DNA from: Lentibacillus juripiscarius JCM 12147
GTDB lineage: Bacteria; Bacillota; Bacilli; Bacillales_D; Amphibacillaceae
DNA: 19,507 nucleotides
Direction: 5' to 3'
Assembly (NCBI GenBank): GCA_001311805.1
Contig: BBCA01000051.1
Coordinates: 1-19,507, forward strand
Part shown: piece by piece, positions 10,834 to 17,486 of the stretch
Layout: every line of letters begins with the position of its first letter
Position numbering within the stretch: position 1 is the first letter of the stretch
Notes under the pieces: model-generated
Told to the model about the DNA's origin: nothing
What the model saw: only the letters and a program-made list of their open reading frames with translations
The model's database searches: none
Position numbers and translations under genes: made by a program

Positions 10834-11517
10834 TTATTTATTTTTAACCTGACCTCTTTCGGAAACTTCTTTTATGATTGTTCTTCTGTGCAGCCGGCGT
10901 TCGATATATTTACCGAATATCCAGAAAAGCAGGATGCAAACTGCAACGACAATGGTTCTGACTGGGTTTTTGGCAAACTCAAATATGCTTGACCCGATAA
11001 AGGCAATCGAAAAAATCATGACCGATTTACCCATTAACACGGCAAGGATAAATTGCTGCACACTTATTTTGGATAGCCCCGCAACGACATTAATGACGGA
11101 TGAAGGCGAAAATGGAAAACACATCAAAAGAAACAAAGGTCCGAAGCCATGGCGCTCCACCCAATTCGTGACCTGACGCACTCGCTTATTCCGGCGCATT
11201 GCCATGAATATGCGCTTATCCCCCAGCCGGCGAATAACAAGAAATACGAGTACAGAACCGGTACACGCCCCCAGCCATGACAGTATGAACCCTTCCCACA
11301 AGCCGTACGCCGCTGCATTGGCAATCACAAATACAACCAGCGGCAAAAACGGCAAGAACGCCTCCACAAAGGGCAGCAGAATGCCCGGAAGAGGTCCAAG
11401 GCTTTCATATTCATTCAGTAATTCCAAAATAAACTCATCCATTTTTTCCTGCTCAAGCCATAATTTCCAATCCATAAGGCTGACGTTCAGCAAGTACATA
11501 GTTTCATTGTCCCCCAC
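10834..11517 (-). CDS. TVP38/TMEM64 (SNARE-associated/DedA-like) membrane protein, YhjE-like
   Basis: An intact 227-residue integral membrane protein with about five hydrophobic stretches. Family hallmarks are the re-entrant region L-P-F-V-E-A-F-L-P-F-L-P, the G-A-C-T-G-S-V-L-V-F-L segment, and F-P-F-S-P-S-S-V-I-N-V-V-A-G-L-S. A basic C-terminal tail (R-R-L-H-R-R) follows the last helix. The family is linked to lipid or other small-substrate movement across membranes, but no substrate can be read from the sequence. The position beside sip and addBA matches B. subtilis yhjE. The start is uncertain: the coordinates use GTG 11517, while the in-frame ATG at 11499 has GGGGG about 11 nt upstream and is an equally reasonable start. 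Confidence 0.85.
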   Translation of the reverse strand: MGDNETMYLLNVSLMDWKLWLEQEKMDEFILELLNEYESLGPLPGILLPFVEAFLPFLPLVVFVIANAAAYGLWEGFILSWLGACTGSVLVFLVIRRLGDKRIFMAMRRNKRVRQVTNWVERHGFGPLFLLMCFPFSPSSVINVVAGLSKISVQQFILAVLMGKSVMIFSIAFIGSSIFEFAKNPVRTIVVAVCILLFWIFGKYIERRLHRRTIIKEVSERGQVKNK

Positions 11518-11643
11518 TTCGTCCCAAGCGTCCGACTCCTATGTTTAGTATCCCTATCTTTATTTTAAAGTAAACTTCCTCATCTGCCTAGCAGAATAAT
11601 TTTGTGCCTCTTTCTTTGTCACTTTTTAACATTTGCTTTTTAG

Positions 11644-11676
11644 TGTATTTTTTATTCTGTTTATCATATAATGATA
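11644..11676 (+). promoter_or_regulatory. Candidate promoter with palindrome over the -10, upstream of the YhjD-like gene
   Basis: A perfect TATAAT lies at 11667-11672. The -35 position (11644-11649, TGTATT) is poor. The -10 sits inside the palindrome TATCAT-ATA-ATGATA (11662-11676), which could be an operator or chance in A/T-rich DNA. A GGAGGGG ribosome binding site and ATG follow within 50 bases. The rest of 11518-11713 shows nothing else recognisable. Confidence 0.35.
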
Positions 11677-11713
11677 CGGAACAGACGTTCGTTACATCAT
11701 GGAGGGGTTTTTT

Positions 11714-12100
11714 ATGCGCTGTCTGAATGATGAGGAATTGCAGCTTGCTTCACGTTTTTGTTTCTTTCCATGGCGATAACGGTCATACAGCAGGATATCC
11801 AGCATATCGAGACTGGGACATTTAAAATAAAGGAACCTTATCTTGAACTGCTCGAAAGTATGAACGCCGAGGCAGCGAGTGAGCGCAAAGAATTGCGGAA
11901 AAAATGCGGGACAAAAAGATGCAAGTCGTTACACTGCAAAAAACGATTCATTCTCATCCTATCTATTCCTATGCAATGGCCGTGAAGAAAAGCGAAATTA
12001 TTTTAACCCGGCCATCCGCAAAAAAGTAAAAACGATTATGCAGGAACTCATGGATAAGGCTCAGCCACCACATCAGCATTATTCCTCTGCACATACTTAA
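11714..12100 (+). CDS. Small conserved Bacillaceae protein, YhjD-like; three frameshifts
   Basis: Restored length is 129 residues. Recognisable segments are L-S-M-A-I-T-V-I-Q-Q-D-I, F-K-I-K-E-P-Y-L-E-L-L-E, a charged heptad-like middle (E-R-K-E-L-R-K-K-M-R-D-K-K-M) and F-S-S-Y-L-F-L-C-N-G, then E-E-K-R-N-Y-F-N-P. I recall this pattern from the B. subtilis YhjD-type protein, which has no established biochemical role; the name is tentative. Three lost bases, in the T5 run at 11755-11759 and the A6 runs at 11899-11904 and 11938-11943, break it. Repairing all three gives one continuous helical protein. The start ATG 11714 has GGAGGGG 6 nt upstream. The last 17 codons run into the 3' end of comK on the other strand. 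Confidence 0.7.
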
Positions 12101-12569
12101 GCCGGTTGTCCAGCAGATACCTGTACTGGGCCGTCCGCTGCACCTGATTGAGCATCGAACCAAAGGAAACATCCAGAAGAATGGTTCTGCCATTCTTGAA
12201 AATGACCTCTGTCTGCCGGTAAGGGCCCTTATTCACCTGTTCAACATGAGAATGAGCAATCCATGAACATTTGGGGTTTGACGGTGACGCTGTAGGAAAG
12301 AAATACATGCCGCAGGATGGATCAATGGAGATGGGAGCCTTGTGCGTAATGCCGCAAATGCCGCGAGTGCCGTCTTGCCTGCCTTTCAGACTGGACCCGA
12401 AGAACTTGCACGCATCTTCAATAATTTTGCTGGGAGAATCACGTACCGTAAATGTTTCCTGTTCTTCCAGCACGATCGTTTTTGGAATTCCATTTTCACC
12501 GTGGTCTGCAACAACAGCCATCGTGAGAGGCGTAACTTCGTGTGCTAAAGCGTAAATATTATTTATCAT
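12048..12569 (-). CDS. comK: ComK, competence transcription factor, short C-terminus
   Basis: ComK is the master activator of late competence genes in Bacillus and binds AT-rich K-boxes. Conserved segments are C-K-F-F-G-S-S (after the Asp-rich N-terminal third), I-T-H-K-A-P-I-S-I-D-P-S, Y-F-F-P-T-A-S-P-S-N-P-K-C-S-W-I-A-H-S-H-V and F-K-N-G-R-T-I-L-L-D-V-S-F-G-S-M-L-N-Q-V-Q-R-T-A. The reading frame is intact: 173 residues from ATG 12569, where AAAGGA is 8 nt upstream. The ATG nine bases earlier overlaps that site and is unlikely. It ends about 16-20 residues before the end of B. subtilis ComK (192 aa as I recall), in A-E-P-Y-P, so it lacks most of the C-terminal tail. The 3' end overlaps the convergent YhjD-like gene by 53 bases. 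Confidence 0.88.
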   Translation of the reverse strand: MINNIYALAHEVTPLTMAVVADHGENGIPKTIVLEEQETFTVRDSPSKIIEDACKFFGSSLKGRQDGTRGICGITHKAPISIDPSCGMYFFPTASPSNPKCSWIAHSHVEQVNKGPYRQTEVIFKNGRTILLDVSFGSMLNQVQRTAQYRYLLDNRLKYVQRNNADVVAEPYP

Positions 12570-12608
12570 ACAATTCATCCTTTCATTTTACATGAAAAGA
12601 AAGAGGCA

Positions 12609-12636
12609 TATATATAATTTACCAGATTTTTCGCAA
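12609..12636 (-). promoter_or_regulatory. Possible comK core promoter
   Basis: On the minus strand TTGCGA (12636-12631) and TATATA (12614-12609) are 16 bp apart, about 40 bp above the comK start. The region is so A/T-rich that this could be chance. I did not find a convincing paired AAAA-N5-TTTT K-box. Confidence 0.3.
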
Positions 12637-12662
12637 AAATGATACAAGAATTTTCATTTTTT

Positions 12663-12731
12663 AACGTCAGGAAGTATAAATTATGGATGACCTTATAATA
12701 AAACTAAGGTTTTCACTATAAAAACTTGGGT
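12663..12731. repeat. Dispersed repeat, copy A (interrupted)
   Basis: About 68 bp from AACGTCAG to ACTTGGGT is nearly identical to 16813-16880, with about five differences and one or two one-base gaps. The matching continuation in copy B (TAAAAGCCAAGTTTTTT) is found here only at 13141-13157, beyond a 406-bp insertion. Copy A lies upstream of comK on its template side. The function is unknown. Confidence 0.8.
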
Positions 12732-13137
12732 GAATCAATTTCATAAGTGCTGATCTTTGTAAAATAAGCGAATTTTTATAGGTTTAATTGTTCGTTTTTG
12801 TCAGCAATACTAGTTGTCCGTAATGAAAGGTGGCCGACTCCTTGAAAAAGAAAACCGCTTTTTCTTCGTGCGATGTATCGCTGCCGTAGCCTTCCTTGTC
12901 CTGCGGGAAAAGCATGTGTCTGAAGACCCCGCAGGAAGTGGTTTTCTTCCGAGGAGGCTGAAGCCATGCCCGCGGCAAAGTAGACACTGTGAAAGCGACC
13001 AAAGGGAGCTTGATCAGATGTCGCCCTTGTACCCGGAGTGGTGAAAGCGTGTCACCTTTTATGCAGGACAACGGTAGCATGAATTGAAACATAATGTTCG
13101 TGTTGTAGTTGCTTACAATGAATGATGAAATTGACTC
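12732..13137. mobile_element. MITE-like 406-bp element with 13-bp inverted ends
   Basis: The ends are GAATCAATTTCAT (12732-12744) and ATGAAATTGACTC (13125-13137), inverted with one mismatch. They are flanked by GGGT on both sides (12728-12731 and 13138-13141), a likely 4-bp target duplication. No coding frame is credible. The middle contains a hairpin CCTGCGGG/CCCGCAGG (12900-12907 and 12928-12935) and the string CGAGGAGGCTGAAGCC. This resembles GC-rich structured repeats I remember from many Bacillaceae genomes. Copy B of the surrounding repeat gives the empty site. The non-autonomous transposon identity is inferred. Confidence 0.6.
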
Positions 13138-13159
13138 GGGTAAAAGCCAAGTTTTTATA

Positions 13160-13208
13160 AAAAGAAAATGGACAAATTCCGGGCAAGAATCATTGACCGG
13201 AATTTGTC
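13160..13208 (-). terminator. Terminator of lcfB
   Basis: GACAAATTCCGG / CCGGAATTTGTC (13171-13182 and 13197-13208) form a perfect 12-bp stem with a 14-nt loop, about 55 bases past the lcfB stop. On the minus strand CCATTTTCTTTTTATAAA follows. The large loop and delayed T run make it a somewhat unusual terminator. Confidence 0.75.
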
Positions 13209-13261
13209 AGGGCGTTGTTGTTCTTTGTGAATTGAAAGCCCGTTGCTATATAATAAAAAAG

Positions 13262-14800
13262 TTAGCTATGGTTTATCTGTTCGCGCAGTTTTTTCCGCAG
13301 CAGTTTACCGGTTGTGTTTTTCGGCAGTTCGTCCATAAATTCGATGGAGCTAGGCACTTTATAGCCCGCCAAATGGGCTTTACAGAATTCCAGAAGAGCC
13401 GCTTCATCCAGTTGAGGGTCAGATACGGCAACAAATGCAAGCACCGATTCCCCTGTCTCCGGGTGCGGCGTTCCGATGATAGCTGCCTCTGCCACTCCGG
13501 ATGGTCATAAAGAACTTCTTCCACTTCGCGCGGATAGACATTGTAGCCACCGACAAGAATCATGTCTTTTTTCCGATCCACGATGTAAAAATAGCCTTCA
13601 TCGTCCATCCGGGCCATGTCCCCGGTATGCAGCCAGCCATTTTTTAAGGCTGCAGCTGTTTCTTCTTCCAGTTTATAATACCCTTTCATCACGTTCGGTC
13701 CGCGGACAACCAGCTCGCCTACTTCCCCTGGCGGAACTTCTTCCCCGAATTCATCTACCACCTTGTTTTCCACATTCATGATACTGGTCCCGATTGAACC
13801 CGGTTTTCTTGGCCGATCCAGTGGGTTAAAGCATGTGACCGGTGACGCCTCCGATAACCCGTATCCTTCAGAAACGGTAACATCAAATGCCGCTTCAAAT
13901 TGTTTCAGCAATGACACAGGCATCGATGCCCCACCGGAAATGCAAAACCGAATATCGGACAAATCTTCGCCGTTCTGTCCACTCGCCTGCAGAAGATAAT
14001 TGTACATTGTCGGAACCCCGGCAAAGATCGTTGCACCCTGCTCCTTTGCTATGCGGAAAACCTCCTGCGGGGAAAATTTCGGCATAATCATGACAGTACC
14101 GCCATTCATCAGCGGGGCATTCAAAGCAACGGTCAGACAAAAACATGAAACATCGGAAGTGCAGCAATCACCCGGTCATCGCCGCCAATAGTCAAATAAT
14201 CGGCAGTATCTTTGGCATTCGAGTAGATATTTTGTGGGTTAGCATGGCACCCTTGGGTTTCCCGGTCGTTCCGGACGTATACAAAACAATGGCTGTCTCG
14301 CCATCTGCTATTACCGGTTGTTCAAACCCCAGACTCCCCTCCTCGACCAATTTGGAAAAAGAATACAGCTTTTCATGAAGCGGGCTATCCACAAATGAAC
14401 TGTTGGCACCGCTTTCACAGCATATGTAATGCTCTATACCAGGTAGCTGACCGCTGATTGCTTCAAATTTTTCGAGCAGAACGTCCATGGTGATAATTCC
14501 TTTCACATCCCCATTTTTGAGAATATACTCCAGCTCGCTTGCTGTGTACTGCGGATTAATTGGGACTGCCACGGCCCCCAGCCTCAATGCGCCATACAAA
14601 CCGATGACGTAATAGGGGCTGTTGCCGACAGCAAGTGCAATATGATCACCCTTTTTGTACCCGAGCTGCTGCAGGCGGGATGCGAATTTCGTAACAGCTC
14701 TGTCCAGTTCCGTGTAACTCGTTTCCTCGTCATTGAACACATACGCCGTTTTGCCAGGGTTATTCCTGGCGGTAATGGCCAATTGTTCTGTAATATTCAC
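13262..14800 (-). CDS. lcfB: Long-chain fatty-acid-CoA ligase LcfB; three frameshifts
   Basis: ANL-superfamily enzyme that activates a fatty acid with ATP and CoA before beta-oxidation. Restored length is 513 residues, the size of B. subtilis LcfB (YhfL). Motifs in order are the P-loop [11 protein letters not shown] (about 165), [23 protein letters not shown], the hinge V-D-R-K-K-D-M-I, and the C-terminal catalytic lysine in [10 protein letters not shown]. Lost bases lie at 14230-14233 (A/T run), 14139-14143 (A/T run) and about 13495 (GG read as G; the only clear non-A/T site). The start is GTG 14800 with AGGAGG 7 nt upstream. It has its own promoter with a FadR operator in the leader and ends at a strong hairpin, so it is monocistronic. 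Confidence 0.92.
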
Positions 14801-14821
14801 ACGTTATCCTCCTAAATGTGA

Positions 14822-14839
14822 TGAATGAATAATCATTCA
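14822..14839. promoter_or_regulatory. FadR operator of lcfB
   Basis: TGAATGAATAATCATTCA matches the Bacillus FadR consensus TGAATGAMTANTCATTCA, as I recall it, at every position. It lies between the probable transcription start and the ribosome binding site of lcfB, where a bound repressor would block elongation or initiation. Long-chain acyl-CoA would release it. The site and its target agree with the known B. subtilis FadR regulon, which includes lcfB. Confidence 0.9.
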
Positions 14840-14863
14840 CCAATTGCTAAAATTTCTGAATTA

Positions 14864-14893
14864 ATTATAAACTACTTCCCGTTGTTCTTTCAA
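14864..14893 (-). promoter_or_regulatory. Probable sigma-A promoter of lcfB
   Basis: On the minus strand TTGAAA (14893-14888) and TATAAT (14869-14864) are separated by 18 bp. The FadR operator begins 25 bp below the -10. Confidence 0.65.
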
Positions 14894-14940
14894 GTGAAAA
14901 CGATAACAAAACTTTTTCTCCTCTTCTAGTCAGTATGTGT

Positions 14941-14980
14941 AAATAAAAAACAGCCTGCTGCATGGTGCTGCAACAGGCTG
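14941..14980 (-). terminator. Terminator of the yhfI-lplJ unit
   Basis: On the minus strand CAGCCTGTTGC pairs with GCAGCAGGCTG (14980-14970 and 14961-14951, one G-T pair) across an 8-nt loop. TTTTTTATTT follows. The stem starts 8 bases past the lplJ stop. Confidence 0.9.
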
Positions 14981-14987
14981 CATTCAT

Positions 14988-15982
14988 TTAATAAAGCAGA
15001 CCGACAAAATCTTCTTTGGAAATTTTGCCAAGGTAATAGGAAACATCAACATCTGCAAGAGCTTCGTCAATTGCCTTACGCTCGTGGCGGACACCCGTCA
15101 GCTTGTCTTCCAGTTCGCTAATCTCACCAAGGCCGAAAAAGTCGCCATAGATCTTGCAATTTTCGATCATGCCGTTCTTTACATCGAGACGAACATCGAC
15201 AAGGCCTCCGTCAATTTATGGGATGCCTGCACGTTAAATTTAGGGGATTTTCCATAATTCCATTCCCACTTTTGATAGCGGTTTTCTGAAATTTTATGAA
15301 TTTCTTTCCAGTCTTCTTCTGTCAGTTCATAGCGGGGAACATCCTTTACATCTTGCACATCAAAAATGTACTTCAGAATGAGCTCTTTGAACGCCTCCAT
15401 CGAAATTTTTTCATCGAGATATTCAGAAATGTTGGCAACACGGCTCCGAATCGACTTGATCCCTTTGGATTCGATTTTTTCCTTGTTGACGTTTAAGGCC
15501 GAAACAACATTTTCGATTTCTGAATCAAGCATCAATGTCCCGTGGCTGAACATACGGCCTTTTGTCGAGAACATGGCATTCCCGGAAATTTTACGGTCCT
15601 CCACTGCAAGGTCATTCCGGCCTTTCATTTCTGCCGGCACACCGAGCTTGTTCAACGCATCCACAACAGGCTGTGTAAACTTGGCAAAGTCCTGGAAACT
15701 TTCCCCGTCATCTTTCGTAATAAAGCTGAAGTTCAAGTTCTGTTCATCATGATAAACAGCACCGCCTCCGGACAGACGACGCACAACCTTGATGCCATTT
15801 TCATCTACATAGTCTGTGTTAATTTCCTCCACACTGTTTTGGTTCCGTCCGATAATGATCGAGGGCTTATTGATATAGAATAACAAGTATGTATCTTTCT
15901 CCCCGAAATTCTGCAAAATATACTCTTCTATTGCAAGATTTATTGTCGGATCGGTAATGCCCTGATTATCAATGAATTTCAC
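14988..15982 (-). CDS. lplJ: Lipoate-protein ligase LplJ; one frameshift
   Basis: Attaches lipoate to E2 and GcvH proteins in an ATP-dependent reaction, and in Bacillus serves lipoate scavenging. Restored length is 331 residues, equal to B. subtilis LplJ as I recall. Features are M-K-F-I-D-N-Q-G at the N-terminus, the lipoyl-AMP loop R-R-L-S-G-G-G-A-V-Y-H-D (68-79), G-R-N-D-L-A-V-E-D-R-K-I-S-G-N-A with the adenylate-binding Lys, F-S-H-G-T-L-M, and the C-terminal accessory domain ending K-E-D-F-V-G-L-L-Y. One base is lost in the T3 run at 15215-15217, separating the accessory domain. The start is GTG 15982: GGGAGG is 8 nt upstream and the family begins here. An upstream in-frame extension to 16015 is unlikely. 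yhfI ends 63 bases upstream, so co-transcription is probable. Confidence 0.93.
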
Positions 15983-16045
15983 AAAATATACCTCCCTTTG
16001 AGTAAAACTGGCCACTTTTTAGTGTAATAGAAATGGTTATTCCAA

Positions 16046-16787
16046 TCAAAAGTTACGACTTTTTACCCAAGTCAGATCTTCTTTTGCTAATTGAATACTT
16101 CCGGAGAAATAGTGACTAGCTTCGTTCACTAACCGATTATTATCCCCGTATTGCGGTAAATGGCTTAGAATCAGTTCCTTCACATTTGCCTTATCCGCAA
16201 TCATGGCACCCTCTTTACTGGTCATATGTCCTGCTCCGGAACCATCCTGATCTTCATAAAAGTTGCAGTCCGTTATCAAAAGATCCGCATCTTTTGCAAA
16301 GTTATACCATTCTTCCTTGAATGCTGAATCTGCGGTATAGACAATCACATCTTCTCCGTCCGTAACCCGCATCCCGTAACATGGCACCGGATGTTTCGTT
16401 TCCAGGAAAGTAATTGAGAATGGGCCAATGGTCAGTGCAGCATCCGGATCATACGCAATGCCTTCTGTACACTTATGTGTTAATTGCTCGAAACCATCCC
16501 TGTCTTCCGTGTGGCCATAAATCGGCAAAATTTCTTCCCGGTCATTCAGATACGAATGGACAAGCCATGCGTACTGCAACACACCAATGTCTGCCACATG
16601 ATCATGGTGATAGTGCGAAAGGATAACAGCATCCAGCGCCATCACATCTTTCTGTTTTGCAACTTGGACAATGAGCCACTGCCGGCATCAATTAGGAGAC
16701 TAAACCCATCTTTCTCAAGCAAATAAGCAGAAGTAGCGCCATCCGCAGCAGGATAACCGCCCCAAAACCGATAACAGTCAATTTCAA
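16046..16787 (-). CDS. yhfI: MBL-fold metallohydrolase YhfI; two frameshifts
   Basis: Metallo-beta-lactamase-fold protein of the ribonuclease Z/PhnP-like branch, 247 residues after repair. The N-terminus reads M-K-L-T-V-I-G-F-W-G-G-Y-P. The zinc motif is S-H-Y-H-H-D-H (about 58-64), followed by Y-T-A-D-S-A-F with the bridging Asp and a late S-H-L-P-Q-Y histidine. B. subtilis YhfI is close in length and pattern; its substrate is not settled to my knowledge. Lost bases are in the A4 run at 16764-16767 and the T4 run at 16654-16657. A TTG at 16787 is the best start: GAGGTG is 7 nt upstream and the family begins M-K-x-T-V-I-G. ATG 16793 lies only one base from that site. A dispersed repeat sits 25-110 bp upstream. 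Confidence 0.87.
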
Positions 16788-16812
16788 CAGCATTCACCTC
16801 ATTTATTTTTAT

Positions 16813-16897
16813 AACGTCAGAATATATAAATTATGGATGACCTTATAAGTAAAACTAAGGCTTTCACTATAAAGACTTGGTAAAAGCCAAGTTTTTT
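16813..16897. repeat. Dispersed repeat, copy B (intact), with terminator-like end
   Basis: Near-identical to 12663-12731 and its displaced right end at 13138-13157. The plus-strand end forms ACTTGG-TAAAAG-CCAAGT followed by TTTTTT, a terminator-like hairpin. GGCTTT (16859-16864) can instead pair with AAAGCC (16883-16888), which would break that hairpin. Copy A has GGTTTT here, still compatible by one G-U pair. It lies between yhfI (minus) and the yhfH promoter (plus), where no plus-strand transcript is obvious. Confidence 0.75.
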
Positions 16898-16907
16898 CTA
16901 AAATTTG

Positions 16908-16950
16908 TTGTAACACAGTATTGACTTATTGCATACTGTTGTATTACAAT
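16908..16950 (+). promoter_or_regulatory. yhfH promoter with a dyad spanning -35 and -10
   Basis: TTGACT (16921-16926) and TACAAT (16945-16950) are 18 bp apart. The -10 overlaps the perfect palindrome TTGTA-T-TACAA (16939-16949). A larger imperfect dyad, TTGTAACACAGTAT (16908-16921) against ATACTGTTGTATTACAA (16933-16949), brackets the promoter. This suggests a repressor site, but I cannot name the regulator. Confidence 0.6.
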
Positions 16951-16978
16951 GCATTTACCAACCAAAGGGGGATGCCAC

Positions 16979-17107
16979 ATGTTTAACGTTGTTGAGTTTT
17001 TCCGGAACCTGCCAAAGAAAAAGTGCCACCGCTGCGGCCATGACATGAACGAAAAAGCTGACTGCTATGGCAACTTATGCGATGACTGTGATCATCCAGC
17101 CCTGTAG
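16979..17107 (+). CDS. yhfH: YhfH family zinc-ribbon miniprotein, 42 aa
   Basis: A 42-residue protein with a basic helix-like start (F-N-V-V-E-F-F-R-N-L-P-K-K-K) and six cysteines arranged C-x2-C-x10-C-x4-C-x2-C-x... The pattern C-H-R-C-G ... D-C-Y-G-N-L-C-D-D-C-D resembles a compact zinc ribbon with paired cysteine knuckles. The size, pattern and position beside yhfI match B. subtilis YhfH, whose function is unknown. AAAGGGGG is 7 nt before the ATG. The frame is intact. It is transcribed divergently from yhfI, with its own promoter and a probable hairpin terminator at 17367. Confidence 0.8.
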   Translation: MFNVVEFFRNLPKKKCHRCGHDMNEKADCYGNLCDDCDHPAL

Positions 17108-17111
17108 ATCC

Positions 17112-17317
17112 TTGTTCAAAAAGGAGGATAAAAGGACCAAGAAGTTCGAGGCAGCGTAGCTTTGAGTAGTGGAATGCATGCTTTTAATACATGAGCACAA
17201 GGAAAGCTTCCCTGAACCCGCATCGCACGCAGGAAAAGTGTATTTCTTTTCCAAGGAACGGAAAAGCAAGCTAACGAAGAAATTCGAAGCGTCATTTTTA
17301 CCGGACTTTTTGAACAA
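17112..17317. mobile_element. MITE-like 206-bp element with 12-bp perfect inverted ends
   Basis: TTGTTCAAAAAG (17112-17123) and CTTTTTGAACAA (17306-17317) are perfect inverted repeats. Weaker pairing continues inward (GGATAAAAGGAC against the reverse complement of TCATTTTTACCGG). No credible gene lies inside, and no clear target duplication is visible (CCTT occurs on both sides but overlaps one end). I recall similar elements with this end sequence in other Bacillaceae but cannot confirm it here. It begins four bases after the yhfH stop, between the gene and its probable terminator. Confidence 0.6.
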
Positions 17318-17366
17318 CCTTGCAGACATTTTCATTGTACGCTAGGCCTATACTTCCTTACCATTG

Positions 17367-17394
17367 ATACAGCTATTCATATAGCTGTATTTTT
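17367..17394 (+). terminator. Hairpin terminator downstream of yhfH
   Basis: ATACAGCTAT / ATAGCTGTAT form a perfect 10-bp stem with the 4-nt loop TCAT, followed by TTTTGG. It is A/T-rich, so of moderate strength. The 380-bp stretch 17108-17486 otherwise holds only the inverted-repeat element and the pepF promoter region. Confidence 0.7.
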
Positions 17395-17417
17395 GGCTGA
17401 AAAACTATCGGAAAATG

Positions 17418-17446
17418 ATATTATTTCAGTTTATTTGGTTTATAAT
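17418..17446 (+). promoter_or_regulatory. Possible pepF promoter
   Basis: A perfect TATAAT lies at 17441-17446. The -35 position 17 bp above it (ATATTA) is poor. The start codon is 40 bp downstream with a good GAGGGG ribosome binding site. Confidence 0.4.
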
Positions 17447-17486
17447 TAATTAGAGAATCGAAACATTTGATGAGAGGGGAATCAGA

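Noticed and set aside
12579..12720. Autoregulatory K-box (paired AAAA-N5-TTTT) upstream of comK
   Set aside because: A-tracts and T-tracts are abundant, but no pair with correct spacing and fewer than two mismatches was found by eye.
12776..13092. Open frames inside the 406-bp element as a transposase remnant
   Set aside because: Several overlapping short frames on both strands, none with transposase-like motifs; the element is structured and GC-rich in its centre.
13109..13510. A 133-codon plus-strand frame over the end of lcfB
   Set aside because: It is antisense to the conserved C-terminal domain of LcfB and resembles no protein family.
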